Shown here: piece by piece, positions 1 to 6,682 of the stretch
How positions within the stretch are numbered: the first letter of the stretch is position 1
Layout: each line of letters opens with the position of its first letter
Assembly (NCBI GenBank): GCA_937914675.1
Contig: CALDOC010000195.1
Coordinates: 1-12,829 of the forward strand
DNA: 12,829 nt
Origin: an uncultured Sulfurimonas sp.
GTDB taxonomy: Bacteria; Campylobacterota; Campylobacteria; Campylobacterales; Sulfurimonadaceae
Direction of reading: 5' to 3'
Program-made: the position numbers and the translations under genes
Notes under the pieces: model-generated
What the model was told of the DNA's origin: nothing
Database searches by the model: none
The model's input: the letters and a program-made list of their open reading frames with translations, nothing else

Positions 1-56
1 AAGTATCCCCAGTCAAAAATCAAGTCCACTAAGCCTTGCGCCAACTCTTTAATCAT
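1..56 (-). CDS. Probable DedA-family membrane protein, N-terminal fragment
   Basis: The first 18 codons of a minus-strand gene that leaves the window at base 1. They start at ATG 54-56 and read MIKELAQGLVDLIFDWGY. An AAGGG ribosome-binding site lies about 7 bases upstream (complement of 64-68). The pattern of a short amphipathic start, a hydrophobic run and then DWGY is what I remember at the beginning of DedA/SNARE-associated membrane proteins (undecaprenyl-phosphate or lipid flippase family, inner membrane). Only the N-terminus is visible, so the family call is tentative, while the existence of a gene is well supported by start codon, SD and open frame. It lies downstream of the 77-residue gene on the same strand. 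Confidence 0.5.
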   Translation of the reverse strand, partial: MIKELAQGLVDLIFDWGY

Positions 57-89
57 ATGCGTTACCCTTGTAAAAAATTTTTATGAGGT

Positions 90-111
90 CTCTTGCATGT
101 TTACGCAAGAG
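90..111 (-). terminator. Hairpin at the end of the 77-residue gene, possible terminator
   Basis: A perfect 7-bp inverted repeat (CTCTTGC at 90-96, GCAAGAG at 105-111) with an 8-base loop spans the TAA stop of the small gene. On the minus strand it is followed, after about nine bases, by a mixed A5T6 run rather than an immediate U-tract. It could be a weak rho-independent terminator or attenuator ahead of the DedA-like gene. The spacing to the T-run is not ideal, so confidence is low. Confidence 0.35.
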
Positions 112-334
112 GTATGTTGGAGAGTTTTTTCGTGTAGTCTCTACTTATGGACTTAAATAATTCTTGCACTAATTCTGAATCATGATAAGACAGAACTTTT
201 TCGTAAAGTTTAGTTGTACTTAAACATTTTGTACAATCATTAAACTTACAAAATGACGCTATTTTCGTGCTGCCTGTGAATAATTCTATTATATACTCTT
301 TCGCTATATTTTTATCGTTTATTAAAAAGTTCAT
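101..334 (-). CDS. Small cysteine-containing protein of unknown function (77 aa)
   Basis: I do not recognise this family. The start at ATG 332-334 is firmly supported by a near-perfect AGGAGG Shine-Dalgarno (complement of 340-345). The protein is soluble, with no signal peptide or membrane segment. It has a cysteine cluster C29-x4-C34-x2-C37 in the middle, flanked by predicted helical, charged stretches, ending in a lysine-rich region. The CX2C pair with a third cysteine could bind a metal or act as a redox switch, but three ligands alone do not prove this. It lies 78 bp downstream of the chemoreceptor gene and upstream of the DedA-like gene. Its own promoter-like region carries direct and inverted repeats, which points to a separately regulated gene. 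The strong SD and open frame argue against a chance ORF. Confidence 0.7.
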   Translation of the reverse strand: MNFLINDKNIAKEYIIELFTGSTKIASFCKFNDCTKCLSTTKLYEKVLSYHDSELVQELFKSISRDYTKKLSNIPLA

Positions 335-339
335 ATTTT

Positions 340-362
340 CCTCCTAACCTGTTGTAGGTTAG
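340..362 (-). promoter_or_regulatory. Strong SD partly inside an inverted repeat
   Basis: CTAACCT (344-350) and AGGTTAG (356-362) form a perfect 7-bp inverted repeat with a 5-base centre. The AGGAGG Shine-Dalgarno of the 77-residue gene (complement of 340-345) shares its upstream two bases with this repeat. In RNA the hairpin could limit ribosome access. In DNA the 19-bp dyad is the size of a typical dimeric repressor operator, lying at or just after the expected transcription start. Confidence 0.5.
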
Positions 363-385
363 ATAAGTGATTTTAACATAAGTGA
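363..385 (-). promoter_or_regulatory. Candidate -10 box flanked by an 8-bp direct repeat
   Basis: TAAAAT (complement of 370-375) is a plausible -10 for the 77-residue gene, with transcription expected to start near 363. Two identical 8-mers, ATAAGTGA at 363-370 and again at 378-385 (plus-strand reading), repeat at a 15-base period and bracket the box. Tandem half-sites are typical of response-regulator binding, but no regulator is identified. Confidence 0.4.
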
Positions 386-412
386 CATTAAATCAAATAT
401 AAACAATGCATA

Positions 413-1846
413 TTACTTATATATTGTTTCTTTATATTCAAGTAACATGGTTTCCATTGTTACGAAAAGGCTATTGCTCGCCTCTTCCATTGCTACAAAG
501 TTCTTGAGAATTTCATCAAGGTTAGATTCAACTTCATCGTTATTTGCGATAAATTGAATATTTTTTAAAACCATGTCATGAACTAATTTATGAAAGGGAA
601 CAATGGCCTTGTAAGATTTGGTCGCTCCCATGAGCTCTTTGCCTTTAGAATTATACCATTTGCCTAATCTACAGTTATTGTAATCTGAGAAATTTTGATG
701 TAGAGTCTTGCTTATGATAGAATCATAAGCGTTGTTTTTAAAAACTAAATGATCTATTTTGGCTAGTATTGTAAAGAGCGTTCCCGTCATTAAATGCGTA
801 TCATTCGTTGTTAATTTAGTCGCTTGAGTAAAATGATAAAGAGTTTGTGAAAATTCTTGAATGGTTTTATTTAAATCAGTAGATATGGTATTCATAGATT
901 TAGACGACTCATCGATTTCCATCATCTCTTGGTGCAGAGTATTTACTGAAATAGATATGTCCTGCGTGGCTTTTTGAGTGCTTTCAGCTAGTTTTCTGAC
1001 TTCATCCGCCACCACTGCAAAACCTCTTCCATGCTCTCCCGCCCGCGCGGCTTCTATTGCTGCGTTGAGAGCTAAAAGATTTGTTTGGTTCGCAATGCCG
1101 TTGATTATCTCTACAACGCCAGAAATTTCATTTATTTTTTGCGCTAAAGAATCAATTTTTACTCCAGTTTGCGCTATTAATTCCACTATTTGTAGGACGT
1201 CCCCGGTTGTGTGTTGAACCTGCTCTTGAGTTTTACTTGAATCAGAAGATATTTTATTTGAACGTATCGTTATTTCGTCTAAGGCCTCCATGGCTAAGGA
1301 CAAATCCCTTTGGATAATCTCAAACCCTTTCATCCCTTGACCAATGTCATTTATCTTATAATTGGTTGCGGTTTGAGTCATGTGGCGCATATTTTGTTCC
1401 ATGGCCGCTATTGACGTATTAATTGCCTTTGCTAAGTCAAGGTAAACGCCATTTAATCCTTTTTCGATTATTTTTCTGTGGTATCTTCCTTGGGAGGATG
1501 CGTTAAACGCTCCTAAGACCTCTTTCGTAAATACCTCAAATTGATCTAAAACGTTATTTACTTCAAGATTAAGAGTCGCAAGTTCACCTTTTTCATGATT
1601 GACGACCCTATGTATGAGTACTCCATTTTGAGCGTAATTCAAAGTGCTCGCAATGCCTTCTATCGTTGATTGAACTTTTTTGATGTTAACAAACATATAC
1701 CATGCTAGAAAGAAGTTTGCAATGTTTAAAACTCTCATATAGTCAAAACCATAAGAGTAAATTTCAACAATCAAAGCAATCATGAAAATTGTAATGGAAA
1801 TGATATTCGCGTATTGTATTTTAGAGAGAGAAGATAAATTGTTCAT
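413..1846 (-). CDS. Methyl-accepting chemotaxis protein with CZB domain, CetA/Aer-like signalling half
   Basis: Membrane chemoreceptor that would control the CheA/CheW kinase array. Two hydrophobic segments (about 15-34 and 39-55) are separated by only a few residues, so there is no real periplasmic sensor; this resembles Aer or Campylobacter CetA. A HAMP-like/linker helical region follows (about 56-200), then the methyl-accepting coiled coil with its conserved hairpin tip around 249-290 (NQTNLLALNAAIEAARAG, then GRGFAVVADEVRKLA). The C-terminus carries a complete chemoreceptor zinc-binding (CZB) signature: H366-x2-F369, C392-x-L-G395-x-W397, H419-x3-H423. The ATG at 1844-1846 lies inside the upstream PAS gene (26-bp overlap, different frame) with an AAGG-type SD, implying translational coupling. 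The sensing input is inferred to come from the PAS partner, with zinc, redox or hypochlorite possibly sensed by CZB. I leave the symbol blank because the CZB tail and the gene order differ from what I remember of C. jejuni cetA. Confidence 0.9.
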   Translation of the reverse strand: MNNLSSLSKIQYANIISITIFMIALIVEIYSYGFDYMRVLNIANFFLAWYMFVNIKKVQSTIEGIASTLNYAQNGVLIHRVVNHEKGELATLNLEVNNVLDQFEVFTKEVLGAFNASSQGRYHRKIIEKGLNGVYLDLAKAINTSIAAMEQNMRHMTQTATNYKINDIGQGMKGFEIIQRDLSLAMEALDEITIRSNKISSDSSKTQEQVQHTTGDVLQIVELIAQTGVKIDSLAQKINEISGVVEIINGIANQTNLLALNAAIEAARAGEHGRGFAVVADEVRKLAESTQKATQDISISVNTLHQEMMEIDESSKSMNTISTDLNKTIQEFSQTLYHFTQATKLTTNDTHLMTGTLFTILAKIDHLVFKNNAYDSIISKTLHQNFSDYNNCRLGKWYNSKGKELMGATKSYKAIVPFHKLVHDMVLKNIQFIANNDEVESNLDEILKNFVAMEEASNSLFVTMETMLLEYKETIYK

Positions 1847-2309
1847 AACTGATGCCTTTTTTGTGTAATAAAGAGTTTAAATGATTTTGCGAAGCGGAGA
1901 GGCCTCCATTTTTTTCTAAAGAAAGCAACTCTTTATATAAGGGTTCTATGATGTTTTTGATAGTTTGTACATCTGGCTTTCTTCTAACCGAGAAATATTC
2001 CACTACGTTTTCTTTGGTGTCATAGCTTGGAGTTACAAAGGCGATAACCCAATAGTAATCTCCTTGTTTCGTTTTGTTTTTTACAAACGCGAAAATCTCT
2101 CTTCCCGCCTGAAGCTCGTCCCATAATATTTTAAAGATGATTTTTGGCATGTCAGAATGCCTTAAAATAGAGTGTGGCTGAGCAATCAGCTCCAAAGCGC
2201 TATAGCCCGACATCTCAACAAACAGCTCATTGCAATAAGTGATTCTGCCTTTTGTATCCGTTTTTGAGATAATAAATTGATTGTCTGAAAAAAAAACTTC
2301 TTTGTTCAT
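1821..2309 (-). CDS. Aer/CetB-like PAS sensor protein
   Basis: A 162-residue soluble protein made of one PAS domain (about 10-115) plus a short helical tail. It matches the PAS of Aer: N27 in YCNELF, SGYS at 34-37, R50-H51-x-D53 in ILRHSDMP, VKN at 76-78 and GDYYW at 83-88. The Asn and the RHxD residues correspond to those implicated in FAD binding in E. coli Aer, so FAD binding and redox or energy sensing are likely. The segment IEPLYKELL after the PAS resembles the Aer PAS-to-membrane linker. Start ATG 2307-2309 has AGGAAAA upstream. The gene overlaps the following chemoreceptor gene by 26 bp and there is no transmembrane or signalling domain of its own, so it should work as the detached sensor of that receptor, as CetB does with CetA. 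The order here is PAS first. Confidence 0.88.
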   Translation of the reverse strand: MNKEVFFSDNQFIISKTDTKGRITYCNELFVEMSGYSALELIAQPHSILRHSDMPKIIFKILWDELQAGREIFAFVKNKTKQGDYYWVIAFVTPSYDTKENVVEYFSVRRKPDVQTIKNIIEPLYKELLSLEKNGGLSASQNHLNSLLHKKGISYEQFIFSL

Positions 2310-2432
2310 TTATTTTTCCTGAATTTATTTTTTTAAATATTTTATAAAGTTTAAATACGAGTATATACTAAAATGTCTTAGAATTATTTAAAATGAAGCA
2401 ATACGGAAGAATTTATTGAATATGGAGTAACA
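2310..2432 (-). promoter_or_regulatory. AT-rich gap upstream of the PAS/chemoreceptor pair
   Basis: This 123-bp gap separates the murG stop from the PAS gene and probably holds the promoter of the taxis pair. The best visible element is a perfect 10-bp palindrome, AGTATATACT (2360-2369), which offers TATACT as a minus-strand -10 about 50 bases before the start codon. A second option is TATAAA (complement of 2341-2346). No convincing -35 and no sigma-28 or sigma-54 consensus was recognised, and no clear murG terminator hairpin was seen. Confidence 0.3.
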
Positions 2433-3455
2433 TTATTTTCTTAAAAATGACTTTACGTCTTTTATCATAGTTTGGGCTACGTCTTTAACGGTATAAGAAA
2501 GGAGTTTTTCGCTTTTTTGTTTGAGAGGCTCTTTTATGACTTGCATGAGTGTGTTGTTAAGATTGTCACCCTCTCGCTGAAGCCAGCCAAGTTCATTTTC
2601 CACTATAAACTCCGCGTTAAAAAACTGATGGTCTCCCGCCGCGTAAGGATAGGGGACAAAAAGAGCGGGTAATCCATTTGCCGTTAGTTCCCAAAGCGTT
2701 GAAGCTCCCGCTCTAGAGACGCCAAAGTCCGCCCTTGTAATCAAAGACGCCAAATCTTTAGTAAAAGAGTACAACTCTACGTCTAAACCCATCTCTTTAT
2801 ACTCATTTTTGACTCTCTCAAAGTCGGATTCTCCAGCTTGATGTATAATGTTTATACCATTTTTTTTAAGCTCTAAAGCGACTGATAGCGCTAAATCATT
2901 TATAGCCTTGGCTCCATGAGAGCCACCTAAGAAAATGATGGTTTTCAATTTATCTCTTACTCTCGCGTTTTTGTAAAATATCTCTTTTACTGGATAACCT
3001 TGTATGGGTGAATTTTTGTCATAAGCCGAAACAAATCTTTTCGCAAATGGCTTTAAAAGTTTGTTTAACCTTCCTTCCAGCGCGTTTTGTTCATGAATGA
3101 AAAGTGGTAAAAATTTGCTAAGAGTGGCAAAAGAAGCGGGCGCGGCTGAAAAACCTCCCACACTATACGTCGCTTGCACATTGTGCGCTTTTAAAAGCGA
3201 GCGAGAGATAAAAAAAGCCTTTAAAATTTTGTACAGCGCTTTGAGCTTTCCCAAGCCTTTTTGATTGACGACGCCAGTCGTCTCAAGAAAATAGACCTTT
3301 GAAAAAGGACTATGAAATTCAAAATATTTTTTATCTTGTCCATGAGTCGAACCTATAAAGATGACCTCATGACCCTCATTTACAGCGGCCTCCGCTAAAG
3401 CTTGCGCTATCATGAGGTGACCACCCGTTCCACCGCCAGTAATGCATAGTTTCAA
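2433..3455 (-). CDS. murG: UDP-GlcNAc--lipid I N-acetylglucosaminyltransferase MurG
   Basis: GT-B glycosyltransferase acting at the cytoplasmic face of the inner membrane. It transfers GlcNAc from UDP-GlcNAc to lipid I to make lipid II, the last cytoplasmic step of peptidoglycan synthesis. Visible signatures are the N-terminal glycine loop GGGTGGH (7-13), SVGGFSA (98-104), HEQNA (121-125), the second glycine loop GGSHGA (177-182), SRAGASTLWE (247-256), which contributes to donor binding, and PYPYAAGDHQ (268-277). At 340 residues the length is normal for the family, and the frame is intact. The start is TTG (3453-3455), chosen because the GGGTGGH motif sits seven residues after it and an excellent AAAGGAG SD lies about six bases upstream. 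It is the last gene of the operon, 17 bp behind ftsW, the same neighbour it has in many dcw clusters. Confidence 0.97.
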   Translation of the reverse strand: MKLCITGGGTGGHLMIAQALAEAAVNEGHEVIFIGSTHGQDKKYFEFHSPFSKVYFLETTGVVNQKGLGKLKALYKILKAFFISRSLLKAHNVQATYSVGGFSAAPASFATLSKFLPLFIHEQNALEGRLNKLLKPFAKRFVSAYDKNSPIQGYPVKEIFYKNARVRDKLKTIIFLGGSHGAKAINDLALSVALELKKNGINIIHQAGESDFERVKNEYKEMGLDVELYSFTKDLASLITRADFGVSRAGASTLWELTANGLPALFVPYPYAAGDHQFFNAEFIVENELGWLQREGDNLNNTLMQVIKEPLKQKSEKLLSYTVKDVAQTMIKDVKSFLRK

Positions 3456-3472
3456 AAAAACTCCTTTAAATT

Positions 3473-4639
3473 TTATTCCATAGTCGCTTTTTTAGATGTC
3501 ATGAGTACCATGCCTATGCCAAAAGCGGCGCCAATCATGGCTGATCCGCCATAGCTTAAAAATGGAACCGATAGACCTTTAATTGGAGTGATTCCACTGA
3601 TTCCGTAAGCGTTAACAATAAATGAAAAAGCTAAAATCAATCCTATTCCTATGCTAAACAGGTAGTAAGTTTTATTTTTCGAACGATTCGCGACCTTGAA
3701 GACGCGTTGGAGCATCCACAAAAATATAAACACCACAAACAAAACTCCGAAAAAACCAAACTCTTCGGCCAGTCCAGCCAAAATAAAGTCAGTGTGAACT
3801 TCGCTTAAAAATCCAAGTTTGAACGTGCCGTTTCCAAGTCCCACTCCAAAAAGGCCACCATTGTGAATGGCGTTTAGAGAGTGCCCAATCTGATAAGGTT
3901 CCACTTCCACCGGCACTCTCAATTTGTCCGCGATAGACGCGGGTAAAAGTTCTAGTACGCTGTTTTGAGCTAACGCCCACCAAGATTTGATGCGGAGTAT
4001 GCGATGCTCTTCCGTAAGTATGAAGATGACTACCGAGCCAAAAATAGCCCCAAGTATGGATATGAAAAACCTAAAACTGCTTCCAGCGAAGAGAAGCATA
4101 AATAGAAGAGTCAAGCCAAGAACGACTACTTGACCCAAATCTTTTTGCAAAAAAGCGATGATGAACATGGCGCCTATAAAAATTACGCCATAAGGGATGA
4201 ATCGTTTAAATTCGCTCAAAAGTCCAATGTCGTCATGATGACTTAGTTTTCGTGAAAAACTCCAAGCCAAAAAGTAAATAAATCCAACTTTAAAAAACTC
4301 AACCGGAGCGAGGGAAAAACCAAAAAGTTTAATCCATCTTTTCGCTCCACCTATCTCTGAAACTAAACTCTCGGGTAAAAAAGGCATGGCTATCATTAAA
4401 ATAAGCGAACCAAGAAAAAGAGTGAGACCTAAGGGTTTAAGCCATTTTTCTGGATTGAGCAGAGAAAGTATAAACATAACGCTTATGCTCAGCAATCCAA
4501 AAATAGTCTGTCTTATTGCAAAATGAAACTCATTGGCTTCATAAAGAATAGTCGTATAAACGGACAAAGAATATGAAAGAATGACGCTGATCCCGATTAA
4601 AATGGAGACAAGAGTAAAAAGTTTTCTATCGGCGCTCAT
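3473..4639 (-). CDS. ftsW: Septal peptidoglycan glycosyltransferase FtsW (SEDS family)
   Basis: Polytopic inner-membrane SEDS protein that polymerises lipid II during division together with a class B PBP (FtsI). Hydrophobic segments cover most of the 388 residues, as expected for about ten TM helices. Family signatures are GGAKRWIKL (97-105), the following PVEFFK segment, the large loop containing QIGHSLNAIHNGG (250-262), HTDFILAGLAEEFG (282-295) with D284 matching the conserved catalytic-site aspartate of SEDS enzymes, and TPIKGLSVPFLSYGGS (351-366). RodA is the alternative paralogue; the TPIKG...PFLSYGGS form and the adjacent murG favour FtsW. Start ATG 4637-4639 has an AAGG SD. The gap to the upstream gene is 9 bp and to murG 17 bp. 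Confidence 0.95.
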   Translation of the reverse strand: MSADRKLFTLVSILIGISVILSYSLSVYTTILYEANEFHFAIRQTIFGLLSISVMFILSLLNPEKWLKPLGLTLFLGSLILMIAMPFLPESLVSEIGGAKRWIKLFGFSLAPVEFFKVGFIYFLAWSFSRKLSHHDDIGLLSEFKRFIPYGVIFIGAMFIIAFLQKDLGQVVVLGLTLLFMLLFAGSSFRFFISILGAIFGSVVIFILTEEHRILRIKSWWALAQNSVLELLPASIADKLRVPVEVEPYQIGHSLNAIHNGGLFGVGLGNGTFKLGFLSEVHTDFILAGLAEEFGFFGVLFVVFIFLWMLQRVFKVANRSKNKTYYLFSIGIGLILAFSFIVNAYGISGITPIKGLSVPFLSYGGSAMIGAAFGIGMVLMTSKKATME

Positions 4640-4648
4640 ATTTTAACC

Positions 4649-5185
4649 TTATTGAAGTTTGTTTATTTTTAGGACAAACTCAACTTCGGGTTTTGATATG
4701 TGAAGTTCTTTGGATATCGTTTCCAAAGAAACGCCTTGTTTGAAAAGCGAGATGATTTTGTCGTCATCGTTTCCATGAACGGACGAGGGGATGGAAATTT
4801 GTTTGATGCCATTTTCCAAGTGTGAAACCCGACTGCTGATTTGGGCTTCTACGGAGTTGATGTTTTCTTGCAACTGTTTTAGACCATAAGAAAGAGGCGA
4901 TACCATATCGTAAACGCTTCTCTCAATCTCTTGGTAAATGACTTCGTCGCTCATTCTCTGCTCATTTTGTCCAACATTGTTTTGAGTCTCGTTTAGTTTC
5001 TTTTTAAGATAAAAAATCTCTCGGTTTAGTTCTTCGACAACGGAAGCGATTGAACGTATGTTTTTTGTAAAATCCGCGTCTTTTGTAAACACGTAGTAGA
5101 GAAGATACAAAATGATGCCAGCCATGATGATTAAAATATATTCCGTACTATATTTTTCTAAATTGAGTTGAGCTAAATTCATCAT
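4649..5185 (-). CDS. Membrane-anchored coiled-coil protein with C-terminal HTH-like segment
   Basis: Hypothetical protein of 178 residues. A single hydrophobic segment (about 15-34) is followed by a basic/charged stretch, a long helical region with heptad character (about 40-130), a flexible SSVHGNDDD linker, and a C-terminal helix-turn-helix-like module (about 142-178; IISLFKQGVSLETISKELHISKPEVEF). The tail looks like the trihelical end found in several small DUF families of Campylobacterota, but I cannot name one with certainty. An N-terminal anchor with the rest in the cytoplasm is the likely topology. It overlaps the upstream gene by 4 bp (ATGA) and precedes ftsW by 9 bp, so it is co-translated with cell-wall genes. 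A role in division or envelope organisation is inference from this position only. Two ATGs (5183-5185 and 5180-5182) are both possible starts. Confidence 0.85.
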   Translation of the reverse strand: MMNLAQLNLEKYSTEYILIIMAGIILYLLYYVFTKDADFTKNIRSIASVVEELNREIFYLKKKLNETQNNVGQNEQRMSDEVIYQEIERSVYDMVSPLSYGLKQLQENINSVEAQISSRVSHLENGIKQISIPSSVHGNDDDKIISLFKQGVSLETISKELHISKPEVEFVLKINKLQ

Positions 5186-5703
5186 TTTTTTTCTCTCGAT
5201 TCACGAATTAAGACCCGTTCTCTCGCGGTCATGTAAGCCGCCCACTCTTTTTCATCTCTCTCATGCATCCTGAGTATATGCGCTAGAGTTTTACTCATGG
5301 CCTTAAAAAAGACTCCGACGTCGCGTTTTGGATGGATAGGCATTTCAATGCGACCATAGTATGACTCTCCTTCAAGTAGGAGTTCTTGTTTAATATTGAA
5401 ATGCTCAAATCCAATGGCGTCGATTTGAGCTTCATTTTCTAAGTCGACGCGAACGGGCGTTTCGTTTTTGATAAATTTCTCAAGGGAGTCGATTTTGTTG
5501 TGGAGCTCAACGACGAGTTGTAGCAAAACGGGGTCCGTGTCAGACGTGTCGCCTCTGGCTTTGGCCAATTTTAACCATTGGTTTATAGCGTTGTCATCGG
5601 ATTCGCTGAGTTGATGGTACTCTCTCTCATATGATTCTGCGTCTAGTGAAATTTCACTAAATTGTAAGCTGATTGGCGCGGGTACTAAACGTGGATCGCT
5701 CAT
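5182..5703 (-). CDS. Conserved-looking hypothetical protein, possibly PilZ-like
   Basis: 173-residue soluble protein with no signal peptide or membrane segment. The N-terminal half is acidic and helical (about 20-80). A beta-rich stretch follows (about 83-135; including IDAIGFEHF, ELLLEGESYYGRIEMPIHP and VGVFFKAM), then a charged C-terminal helix (about 136-173) rich in Arg and Glu. The layout of the middle part resembles atypical PilZ domains, but the canonical RxxxR and D/NxSxxG c-di-GMP motifs are not visible. Binding of c-di-GMP is therefore unproven and the family assignment is weak. Start and stop overlap neighbours by ATGA on both sides (5700-5703 with mqnP, 5182-5185 with the coiled-coil gene), so expression is coupled within the operon. 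Confidence 0.8.
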   Translation of the reverse strand: MSDPRLVPAPISLQFSEISLDAESYEREYHQLSESDDNAINQWLKLAKARGDTSDTDPVLLQLVVELHNKIDSLEKFIKNETPVRVDLENEAQIDAIGFEHFNIKQELLLEGESYYGRIEMPIHPKRDVGVFFKAMSKTLAHILRMHERDEKEWAAYMTARERVLIRESREKK

Positions 5704-6560
5704 GAACTTATCTTATCTAAAATAATGAGCGCTAAAAAGGCGACTCCAAGATATCCATTGACCGTAAAAAACGCGCGATCAATTTTGCTAAAGTCTCTAC
5801 GAATCAGTTTTTGCTCATAGGCTAGGACAAATCCACTCCCAAACGCCGCAATAAAAGCAAAAAATCCAAGTCCCGCCACCCAAACGAACATGAGCCAAAA
5901 GATGACGCTAAGCATATGAAAAAGGGCGGATATGAAAAGTGTCGCTTGCGCTCCATACTGCGATGGAATGGAGTGGAGTTTGTTTTGTTTGTCAAACTCT
6001 ATGTCTTGAAGAGAGTATAGCAAATCAAATCCAGCCACCCAAAAAATAACGCCTAAGCCAAGGAGAACCGACCATGGCGGCACACTGGCCAAAACGGCGA
6101 CGACGCCAGCGATGGGCGCTAGTCCTAGCGAGACGCCAAGAACTATGTGGGCGAGAGAAGAGAATCTTTTAAAGTATGAGTAAGAGGCTAAAACAAGCAA
6201 AATAGGGAGGCTTAATTTGAAGGCAAGGGGGTTTACCATATAAGCCACTATGACAAATACCAAGGCGTTCACAAATATAAAGATTAAAACGCTACCGCTA
6301 TCAAGACGGCCATCCACGTTTGGACGACCTGCCGTTCTTGGATTTTTGGCGTCAATGTCGCGATCGGCGTAGCGATTGACCCCCATCGCGAAGTTTCTAG
6401 CGCTCAAGGCCGCGAAGACGCCTAAAAAAAGAAGGGGAAACCCAAACCACCCATCAGCCGCAACAATCATGGCTATAAAAATAAATGGTAATGAGAAGAT
6501 AGAATGTTCAAACATAACCAACTCGTTAAAATCTTTTAATTTTTTTAATGTTTTTTGCAA
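5700..6560 (-). CDS. mqnP: UbiA-family prenyltransferase, probable menaquinone-pathway MqnP
   Basis: Polytopic inner-membrane prenyltransferase. It attaches a polyprenyl chain to an aromatic acceptor, probably the dihydroxynaphthoate intermediate of the futalosine menaquinone pathway, since Campylobacterota make menaquinone by that route rather than ubiquinone. The first Asp-rich motif is NRYADRDID (62-70, N62/D66/D70) followed by KNPRTAGRP (72-80). The second is YSLQDIEFD (182-190, D186/D190) followed by KLHSIP. These bind the Mg-diphosphate of the prenyl donor. About eight to nine TM helices fill the rest, and 286 residues is normal. The start is TTG (6558-6560) with AAGGG seven bases upstream; the nearest upstream ATG is out of frame. 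First gene of the mqnP...murG operon. A sequence-only call cannot exclude UbiA with a 4-hydroxybenzoate substrate. Confidence 0.88.
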   Translation of the reverse strand: MQKTLKKLKDFNELVMFEHSIFSLPFIFIAMIVAADGWFGFPLLFLGVFAALSARNFAMGVNRYADRDIDAKNPRTAGRPNVDGRLDSGSVLIFIFVNALVFVIVAYMVNPLAFKLSLPILLVLASYSYFKRFSSLAHIVLGVSLGLAPIAGVVAVLASVPPWSVLLGLGVIFWVAGFDLLYSLQDIEFDKQNKLHSIPSQYGAQATLFISALFHMLSVIFWLMFVWVAGLGFFAFIAAFGSGFVLAYEQKLIRRDFSKIDRAFFTVNGYLGVAFLALIILDKISS

Positions 6561-6590
6561 TGCGGCACCCTTGAATCATTATTGGGACTT

Positions 6591-6596
6591 ATTTTA
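6591..6596 (-). promoter_or_regulatory. Candidate -10 for the mqnP-ftsW-murG operon
   Basis: TAAAAT on the minus strand, about 30 bases before the TTG start of mqnP, is the best -10-like hexamer in the divergent gap 6561-6694. No -35 consensus is seen, which is usual for the primary sigma factor in Campylobacterota. The rest of this gap is AT-rich and, apart from the plus-strand promoter elements, holds nothing I can name. Confidence 0.35.
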
Positions 6597-6682
6597 GCTA
6601 AAAGAGATTTAAAGTTTAATACAAGATAGAAATTTTTACTATTTTTAATCGGAAAATAAAATGAAAAAGTTAAATATTTTGA

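Noticed and set aside
978..1217. Plus-strand 79-codon frame inside the chemoreceptor gene
   Set aside because: Antisense shadow of the conserved signalling tip; low-complexity Ala/Ser content, no SD, no family resemblance.
1821..1846. Sequencing frameshift joining PAS and chemoreceptor genes
   Set aside because: Each gene has its own start with an SD and the PAS protein has a complete tail; paired separate genes are known in Campylobacter, so a true split is more likely.
2360..2369. AGTATATACT palindrome as a specific operator
   Set aside because: A 10-bp AT-rich palindrome is expected by chance in such DNA; listed only as a possible -10.
3789..3983. Minus-strand 64-codon frame within ftsW
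   Set aside because: Different frame of the well-conserved FtsW loop and motif region; composition unlike a real protein.
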